From contig DAXO01000010.1 in assembly GCA_002506425.1 (NCBI GenBank), forward strand, positions 306 through 10,949: 10,644 bases of DNA, given 5' to 3'. Source of the DNA: Methanomassiliicoccaceae archaeon UBA480. Its GTDB lineage: Archaea; Thermoplasmatota; Thermoplasmata; Methanomassiliicoccales; Methanomethylophilaceae. Made by a program: the position numbers and the translations under genes. Below are positions 6,044 to 10,644 of this stretch, piece after piece. Position 1 is the stretch's first letter. Each line of letters starts with the position of its first letter. The notes under the pieces were generated by a model. It did no database searches. It had not been told where the DNA came from and was given only the letters and a program-made list of their open reading frames with translations.

Positions 6044-6127
6044 GCCGAGATGGCCCAGCCCGGTAAGGCGCGAGCCTGGAAAGCTCGTGGGAACTTTCCC
6101 TCGGGAGTTCAAATCTCCCTCTCGGCG
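6044..6127 (+). tRNA. tRNA-Ser, anticodon GGA
   Basis: An 84-base cloverleaf with a long variable arm. Acceptor GCCGAGA pairs fully with TCTCGGC. Anticodon stem CGAGC/GCTCG encloses loop CTGGAAA with anticodon GGA at 6078-6080. The extra arm GGGA-ACTT-TCCC is the class II mark of serine tRNA. T stem GGGAG/CTCCC encloses TTCAAAT. The discriminator is G, as usual for serine. CCA is not encoded. A pyrimidine-rich tract follows and probably ends transcription. Confidence 0.95.
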
Positions 6128-6191
6128 CTTCTCTCTCCCATCTACAGACCTATACGGAAGGCTGTCAGTCGCATCCGTTGCGCTACTTTCA

Positions 6192-6199
6192 TTTATATA
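6192..6199 (+). promoter_or_regulatory. TATA box of the amino-acid operon
   Basis: TTTATATA, centred about 38 bases before the ATG at 6233, giving a leader of roughly 10-15 bases with GAGG at 6222-6225 as a possible ribosome site. It is the only clear promoter before the five-gene run that follows. Confidence 0.6.
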
Positions 6200-6232
6200 G
6201 CGATTCAACTTCCCCCGGATAGAGGCGCGCGC

Positions 6233-6724
6233 ATGTTGGTAAACGCCGAATTGTACGTAAAGGACCTGCCCGGACAGCTCGTCGGCTCGCTCGAGCCCAT
6301 ATCCGTTGTGGACGGCAACATAGTTGGTGTAGTCCACAACCGCGAGAGGATAGTCAACCACCGCATCTGCATCAACATAACCTTCGAGGTCGACGAGGAC
6401 CAGCTGGAGCGCCTCAAGCAGATTTGGAAGTCCAAGGACATCATCATCTCGAAGATCGGCACCGCGTACGAGACATACACCATGGACTACATGCTCATCG
6501 GAGACATCGATGCGAGATACATCGAAGGACTGATCAACAAGGCGTACACGATAGCCGATCTCGATGCCGTGGATGTCAGATACTCGTCGAAGGCATCCGA
6601 CTTCTCCAAGCGCACGGGCATGATCTCCGTCAAAACGAAGAGCCAGGAGGACCTGGACAAGCTGGACGACTTCATGGACTCCGAGTGCAAGAAGACCGGC
6701 ATAACATACGTGAGAGGTGTCTGA
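6233..6724 (+). CDS. ACT-domain protein, predicted regulator of homoserine dehydrogenase (COG2061 type)
   Basis: This 163-residue protein has two ACT-like halves. The first (1-75) opens with the beta strand MLVNAELYVK and the DLPGQLVGSLEPIS loop-helix typical of ligand-binding ACT domains. The second (about 80-163) contains TGMISVKTKSQEDLDKLDDF. No catalytic motif is seen. Euryarchaeal proteins of this kind sit directly before homoserine dehydrogenase and are predicted to be its detachable allosteric unit, binding threonine or a related amino acid. That fits here, where the dehydrogenase lacks its own ACT domain and starts one base after this stop. The same frame is open back into the tRNA gene, but the ATG at 6233, with TATA box and GAGG, is the credible start. 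Confidence 0.85.
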   Translation: MLVNAELYVKDLPGQLVGSLEPISVVDGNIVGVVHNRERIVNHRICINITFEVDEDQLERLKQIWKSKDIIISKIGTAYETYTMDYMLIGDIDARYIEGLINKAYTIADLDAVDVRYSSKASDFSKRTGMISVKTKSQEDLDKLDDFMDSECKKTGITYVRGV

Positions 6725-6725
6725 C

Positions 6726-7727
6726 ATGAGGATATTCATCTGCGGATTCGGAACTGTGGGACAGGGATTCTGCGAAGTCCTGGAGATGCGCAGGGAATAC
6801 TTCGCCCAGAGATACGAGGACCCCGTAGTAGTGGTAGGCGCCATGGACTCCAGATCATTCGTCTACGATTCGAACGGGATCCCTCCGGCAGAGCTCGTGG
6901 AGACCAAGAAGAAGACGGGCCGCGTCGGCTCCGAGAAGTACGAGGATTCCGTCGAGGTCCTAGGTGGGATCGAGTTCGATCTCCTTGTGGAGGTCAGCCC
7001 CACGGACGTAAAGACCGGCGGAGCCGGACTCAGGAACATAGAATTCGCTCTTGGAGCCGGAAAGGACGTCATAACAGTCAACAAAGGGCCGCTGGCTCTG
7101 AGATTCAGGGAGCTGATGTCCCTGGCAGAGAAGAACAACTGCCTGTTCAGGTTCGAAGGCTCCGTCGGCGGAGCGATGCCCATAATCAACCTCTGCCGCG
7201 AGAACCTGGTGGGAGAGCGCATATCCTCCATCCGCGGCATATTCAACGGAACCTGCAACTACATACTGAGCAAGATGGACAAGGGGCAGCCGTTCGAACA
7301 GGCTCTCAAGGAGGCCCAGCAGCTAGGATACGCCGAGACCGATCCGACCAACGACATCGAGGGCTACGACAGCGCCTGCAAGGTCGCCATCCTGGCCAAC
7401 GCCGTGTTCGGACGCGATGTCACGTTCAGCGATGTCAGGATCACCGGGATAACATCCATCACCGAGGACGCGGTATCGCTCGCTGCATCCCGCAACATGG
7501 TGATCAGGCTCATCGGAGAAGTGTCAGAGACGAAGCTCGAGGTCGGACCCAGGCTCGTGCCCAAGGGGCATCCCCTCAGCATCACTGGAACGCTCAACAC
7601 CGCGCAGATCGTGTCCGATCTCGCCGGTCCCGTGACGGTCTCAGGAAGAGGGGCGGGAAGGCTGGAGACGGCCTCTGCGATACTCAGCGACCTCATATCC
7701 GTGATGGATGAGAGGAAGAGAATCTGA
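6726..7727 (+). CDS. hom: Homoserine dehydrogenase
   Basis: This 333-residue enzyme reduces aspartate semialdehyde to homoserine with NAD(P)H, the branch point to threonine, isoleucine and methionine. The Rossmann motif GFGTVGQG is at 7-14. VNKGPLAL (118-125) and GSVGGAMPI (145-153) follow. The signature GYAETDPTNDIEGYDSACKVAIL (201-223) contains E204, D210, D215 and catalytic K219, which match the spacing of the yeast enzyme's E208, D214, D219 and K223. It is the short form without a C-terminal ACT domain, so feedback control may come from the ACT protein encoded just upstream. The ATG at 6726 is preferred over an in-frame GTG at 6717 because a GAGAGGTG ribosome site lies six bases before it and the chain then starts at MRIFICGFG. 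Its stop overlaps the next start by one base (TGATG). Confidence 0.95.
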   Translation: MRIFICGFGTVGQGFCEVLEMRREYFAQRYEDPVVVVGAMDSRSFVYDSNGIPPAELVETKKKTGRVGSEKYEDSVEVLGGIEFDLLVEVSPTDVKTGGAGLRNIEFALGAGKDVITVNKGPLALRFRELMSLAEKNNCLFRFEGSVGGAMPIINLCRENLVGERISSIRGIFNGTCNYILSKMDKGQPFEQALKEAQQLGYAETDPTNDIEGYDSACKVAILANAVFGRDVTFSDVRITGITSITEDAVSLAASRNMVIRLIGEVSETKLEVGPRLVPKGHPLSITGTLNTAQIVSDLAGPVTVSGRGAGRLETASAILSDLISVMDERKRI

Positions 7728-9289
7728 TGAGCAGAATATACTCCTACGACACCACTCTCCGCGACGGAGCCCAGTGCGAAGGAGTCTCGTTCTCCTGCGA
7801 CGACAAGCTGGACATACTGAAGAGACTCGACGCATTCGGAATGGACTTCGTGGAAGGAGGTTGGCCCGGATCCAACCCCCGCGACGACGAGTTCTTCCAC
7901 AAAGCGGCCTCTATGAAGCTCGACGTCTCCTCGCTTACGGCGTTCGGCAGCACCCGCAGGCACGGCATCCTTCCCGAAGAGGATGCGAACCTCAGGAACC
8001 TGGCGGACTGTCCTGCAGAATGGTGCTGCATATTCGGAAAATCGTGGGACTACCAGGTGCTGGAAGCCATCAAGGCCTCTCCGGAGGAGAACCTCCGCAT
8101 GATAGAGGACAGCGTCTCATTCCTGGTTTCCAAGGGCAAACGCGTCATGTTCGACGCGGAGCATTTCTTCGACGGGCACCGCTCCAACAGAGAGTATGCC
8201 CTGGAGACCCTCAGAGCGGCGGAGCGCGGAGGAGCAGAATGGGCGGTGCTGTGCGACACCAACGGCGGAATGCTCCCGAAAGGCATCTACGACGCCTGCG
8301 CCGACGCACTGTCCGCAACGGGCATCCCCCTGGGGATCCACTGCCACAACGATTCGGATCTCGCCACCGCCAACACCCTTTCCGCTGTGGATGCGGGATG
8401 CACCCTGGTGCAGGGGACGATCAACGGCATAGGAGAGAGATGCGGCAATGCCAACCTGTGCGCCGTCCTTCCGGATCTCTCGCTGAAATGTGGAATGGAC
8501 ATAGGAAGCATCAATCTCACAGGCCTTACCGGGATATCCAAATCCATAGGGGAGATAGCCAATATGACCCCCTACGCAGGGATGCCGTTCGTCGGGTACA
8601 GAGCATTCGCCCACAAGGGCGGCATGCATGTTTCCGCTCTGACGAAGGATCCCCGGACATACGAGCATGTGGATCCCGCGCTGGTCGGCAACTCCCGCAG
8701 GATCCTCGTATCGGACATGGCCGGGAGGGCCAGCATAACCGAGAAGCTGAGGGAGCTCGGCCTGGAGCCCGGCGAAGACAGCCCGGAGATAACCCGCCTC
8801 ATCAAGGAGATGGAGTCGAAAGGATACGAGTTCGAAGGCGCGGATGCGAGCTTCGAGCTTCTGGTAAGGAGGCTCAGAGGGGACCTCGAGCAGCAGTTCA
8901 CCATCGACGGCTTCAGGATATTCATAGACAGCCGCGAGGGGGAGATGGACTCCGAGGCCAGCATCAAGGTCAGGAACCAGAACGGAGCGGTCGAGCACAC
9001 CGCATCCGATGGCAACGGACCGGTCAACGCCCTCGATCATGCGCTCAGAAAGGCGCTGGACAAATTTTTCCCCAGCCTGAGGAATGTCAGATTAACGGAT
9101 TACAAGGTGCGCGTGCTAGACGAGAAATCGGCGACGGCCGCAAGCGTCAGGGTCCTGATCCGCTCCACCAACGGCAAGAGCAGCTGGACCACGGTAGGAG
9201 TATCGGAGAACGTCATCGGGGCCAGCCTGATCGCCCTCGTGGACTCGCTCGAATACGCGCTTATCAAGATGAAGGAGAACAAACCATGA
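7727..9289 (+). CDS. cimA: (R)-citramalate synthase, bacterial (TIGR00977-like) type
   Basis: This 520-residue enzyme condenses pyruvate and acetyl-CoA to (R)-citramalate, the first step of the threonine-independent isoleucine route. The N-terminal HMGL-like TIM barrel (1-280) has the DTTLRDGAQ signature (8-16, with catalytic R12 and metal ligand D13), FVEGGWPGSNP (41-51), the metal-binding GIHCHND (203-209, H205 and H207) and GERCGNANL (236-244). HKGGMHVSAL (296-305) lies in the linker, and residues about 385-520 form the LeuA-type dimer/regulatory domain, which usually binds the feedback inhibitor. The EGGWPGSNP variant and the length fit the Geobacter-type group rather than the shorter methanogen enzymes of the MJ1392 type. 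Homocitrate or isopropylmalate synthase activity is less likely. It is fourth-base coupled to the next gene (ATGA overlap). Confidence 0.9.
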   Translation: MSRIYSYDTTLRDGAQCEGVSFSCDDKLDILKRLDAFGMDFVEGGWPGSNPRDDEFFHKAASMKLDVSSLTAFGSTRRHGILPEEDANLRNLADCPAEWCCIFGKSWDYQVLEAIKASPEENLRMIEDSVSFLVSKGKRVMFDAEHFFDGHRSNREYALETLRAAERGGAEWAVLCDTNGGMLPKGIYDACADALSATGIPLGIHCHNDSDLATANTLSAVDAGCTLVQGTINGIGERCGNANLCAVLPDLSLKCGMDIGSINLTGLTGISKSIGEIANMTPYAGMPFVGYRAFAHKGGMHVSALTKDPRTYEHVDPALVGNSRRILVSDMAGRASITEKLRELGLEPGEDSPEITRLIKEMESKGYEFEGADASFELLVRRLRGDLEQQFTIDGFRIFIDSREGEMDSEASIKVRNQNGAVEHTASDGNGPVNALDHALRKALDKFFPSLRNVRLTDYKVRVLDEKSATAASVRVLIRSTNGKSSWTTVGVSENVIGASLIALVDSLEYALIKMKENKP

Positions 9290-9558
9290 GCAGAACAATC
9301 GTCACACTGGTAGGAAAGGATCACGTCGGTATCATAGCGGCGGTGTGCAACTACTTCGCCGAGAACGACATCAACATCCTCGACATCAAGCAGACCACCG
9401 TCCAGGACTACATCAACATGATCCTGATTGTTGATACATCCAACTACAAAGGGGGATTCGACGCCCTCAACGCCGGACTGGAGAAGGTCGGCGAGAAGGT
9501 CGGCTGCATCATAAAGGCCACACATGAAGACGTCTTCGAGATGATGCACAGGATCTGA
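9286..9558 (+). CDS. UPF0237 ACT-domain protein
   Basis: A single ACT domain of 90 residues, the normal length for UPF0237. The first strand and turn (TIVTLVGKDHVGIIAAV, 4-20) form the putative ligand-binding loop. The second part (ILDIKQTTVQDYINMILIVD, 31-50) is the signature stretch, and the chain ends in EDVFEMMHRI. It overlaps the cimA stop by four bases (ATGA), with AAGGAG at 9272-9277 as ribosome site eight bases before the ATG. In many bacteria and archaea this gene lies directly before a UPF0210 gene, as here, so it is probably the sensor or regulatory partner of that protein. The ligand is unknown; an amino acid is a reasonable guess given the operon. Confidence 0.92.
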   Translation: MSRTIVTLVGKDHVGIIAAVCNYFAENDINILDIKQTTVQDYINMILIVDTSNYKGGFDALNAGLEKVGEKVGCIIKATHEDVFEMMHRI

Positions 9559-9562
9559 GACC

Positions 9563-10644
9563 ATGGTAGAGCTAAACGAGGTCTTCGAGACCTACGAGAT
9601 GGTCTCCCAGGAGAATCTCGATGTCAGGACCATCACCATGGGCATCAGTCTTCTGGACTGCATAGATCCGGATCTTGACGCGCTCTGCAGGAAGATCCGC
9701 GACAAGATCCTGAGGATGGCCGGCAACCTTGTCAAAGTCGGCGACGAACTCGGAATCGAGTACGGCGTGCCCGTGATCAACAAGAGGGTGTCCGTGACAC
9801 CCATCGCCCTTGTCGGAGGAGCCGCATGCAAGAAGCCTGAGGACTTCGTCAGAATCGCCGAGACCCTCGACTCCGCTGCCAAAGAAATCGGAGTGAACTT
9901 CATCGGAGGATACTCCGCTCTGGTGCAGAAGGGCATGACCAGGGCCGACCGCATGCTGATAGAGTCCATACCCGAGGCGCTGGCCCGCACCGAGCGCGTA
10001 TGCTCCTCCATCAGCCTGGGATCCACAAGGACCGGCATCAACATGGATGCTGTGAGGCTGATGGGCGATGTGGTTGTCAGGACGGCCGAGGAGACGAAGG
10101 AGAACGACTCCATCGGATGCGCCAAGCTCGTCGTCTTCTGCAACCCGCCCGACGACAATCCGTTCATGGCCGGAGCATTCCACGGCGTGACCGAAGCCGA
10201 CTGCGTCATCAACGTCGGGGTCAGCGGCCCCGGAGTCGTCAGAGAGGCATTGACGAAGGTCCGCGGCCAGAGCTTCGAGGTCCTCTGCGAGACCATCAAG
10301 AAGACCGCGTTCAAGGTCACCCGTGTGGGCCAGCTATTCGCCAAGGAAGCATCCAGAAGGCTCGATGTGCCATTCGGCATAGTCGATCTCTCCCTGGCAC
10401 CGACCCCTGCAGTCGGAGACAGCATCGCCGATATCATCCATGAGATGGGTATGGAATACGCCGGAGCTCCGGGAACGACCGCTGCTCTAGCCATCCTCAA
10501 CGACCAGGTCAAGAAGGGCGGCGTCATGGCGTCGTCCTATGTAGGCGGTCTCAGCGGGGCATTCATCCCCGTCACCGAGGACAAATCGATGGCCGAAGCC
10601 GCAGCGATTGGCGCACTGACCCTCGAGAAGCTTGAGGCCATGAC
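9563..10644 (+). CDS. UPF0210 (DUF711, PFL-family) protein, 3' end outside window
   Basis: The first 360 residues of a family whose members have about 450; the frame is open to the window edge. Recognisable conserved stretches are the N-terminal NLDVRTITMGISLLDCIDP (18-36), NKRVSVTPIALVGG, VNFIGGYSALVQKG, GSTRTGINMDAV, NPFMAGAFHGVTEADCVIN, VGVSGPGVV, KTAFKVTRVGQL and VDLSLAPTPAVGDSI. The fold is related to pyruvate formate-lyase-like proteins, but no reaction is established that I know of, and no radical Gly site can be judged with the C-terminus missing. It starts four bases after the UPF0237 stop, so it is the last visible member of the operon. The ATG at 9563 is the only sensible start. 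Confidence 0.93.
   Translation, partial: MVELNEVFETYEMVSQENLDVRTITMGISLLDCIDPDLDALCRKIRDKILRMAGNLVKVGDELGIEYGVPVINKRVSVTPIALVGGAACKKPEDFVRIAETLDSAAKEIGVNFIGGYSALVQKGMTRADRMLIESIPEALARTERVCSSISLGSTRTGINMDAVRLMGDVVVRTAEETKENDSIGCAKLVVFCNPPDDNPFMAGAFHGVTEADCVINVGVSGPGVVREALTKVRGQSFEVLCETIKKTAFKVTRVGQLFAKEASRRLDVPFGIVDLSLAPTPAVGDSIADIIHEMGMEYAGAPGTTAALAILNDQVKKGGVMASSYVGGLSGAFIPVTEDKSMAEAAAIGALTLEKLEAM

Noticed and set aside
6050..6232. Upstream extension of the ACT-domain gene
   Set aside because: It would begin inside tRNA-Ser and upstream of the TATA box at 6192; the ATG at 6233 is supported instead.
8117..9040. Minus-strand 307-codon frame
   Set aside because: It is antisense to cimA with no motif or promoter.
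7708..9285. Long plus-strand frame covering cimA in another phase
   Set aside because: Its Arg/Pro-rich product is a frame shadow of cimA; only the last 90 codons (9286-9558) are real, as the UPF0237 gene.
1..10644. CRISPR array, insertion sequence or defence system
   Set aside because: No regularly spaced repeats, transposase, nuclease or phage-type genes are visible; all recognised genes are housekeeping or transport functions.

Overview
The window reads as a stretch of archaeal chromosome. TATA-like boxes sit about 25-30 bases before most start codons or tRNA ends. Several messages look leaderless. Neither tRNA gene encodes its CCA tail. The genes are of euryarchaeal type, for example the ACT-domain regulator beside homoserine dehydrogenase. 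The fairly high GC content, the acetate-type transporter and the absence of TAG among ten readable stop codons fit a Thermoplasmata-class methanogen such as a Methanomassiliicoccales member. That placement is an inference; no methanogenesis or pyrrolysine gene is present to confirm it.

Left part (1-3035), mostly metal homeostasis. A partial gene of unknown function (1-671, minus) and a NikR-like ribbon-helix-helix metalloregulator (788-1171, minus) are read leftwards. Divergent from the regulator is a ZIP-family metal transporter (1266-2045), followed by a TerC-family membrane protein (2106-3035) with its own promoter. The 94-base regulator/transporter gap carries a 10-base direct repeat that is a good operator candidate.

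Middle (3036-6232), mostly single genes with their own promoters. These are a SatP/YaaH-type acetate transporter (3207-3767), a gene-poor stretch, tRNA-Glu(CTC) on the minus strand, NH3-dependent NAD+ synthetase (4336-5118, minus), a divergent nitrilase-superfamily amidohydrolase (5213-6016), and tRNA-Ser(GGA), whose TATA box overlaps the stop codon of the amidohydrolase. The NAD synthetase and the amidohydrolase share a compact back-to-back promoter with both messages probably leaderless, so the pair may be a split ammonia-supplying and ammonia-using system.

Right part (6233-10644), one tight operon: a two-ACT-domain regulator (COG2061 type), homoserine dehydrogenase, a bacterial-type (R)-citramalate synthase, a 90-residue UPF0237 ACT protein and a UPF0210 (DUF711/PFL-family) protein cut by the window end. 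Gaps are 1, -1, -4 and 4 bases. Homoserine dehydrogenase feeds threonine and methionine. Citramalate synthase opens the threonine-independent route to isoleucine. The operon therefore joins the two possible entries to isoleucine under one promoter, together with a conserved ACT/UPF0210 pair whose reaction is unknown. No mobile element, CRISPR array or defence system was seen.
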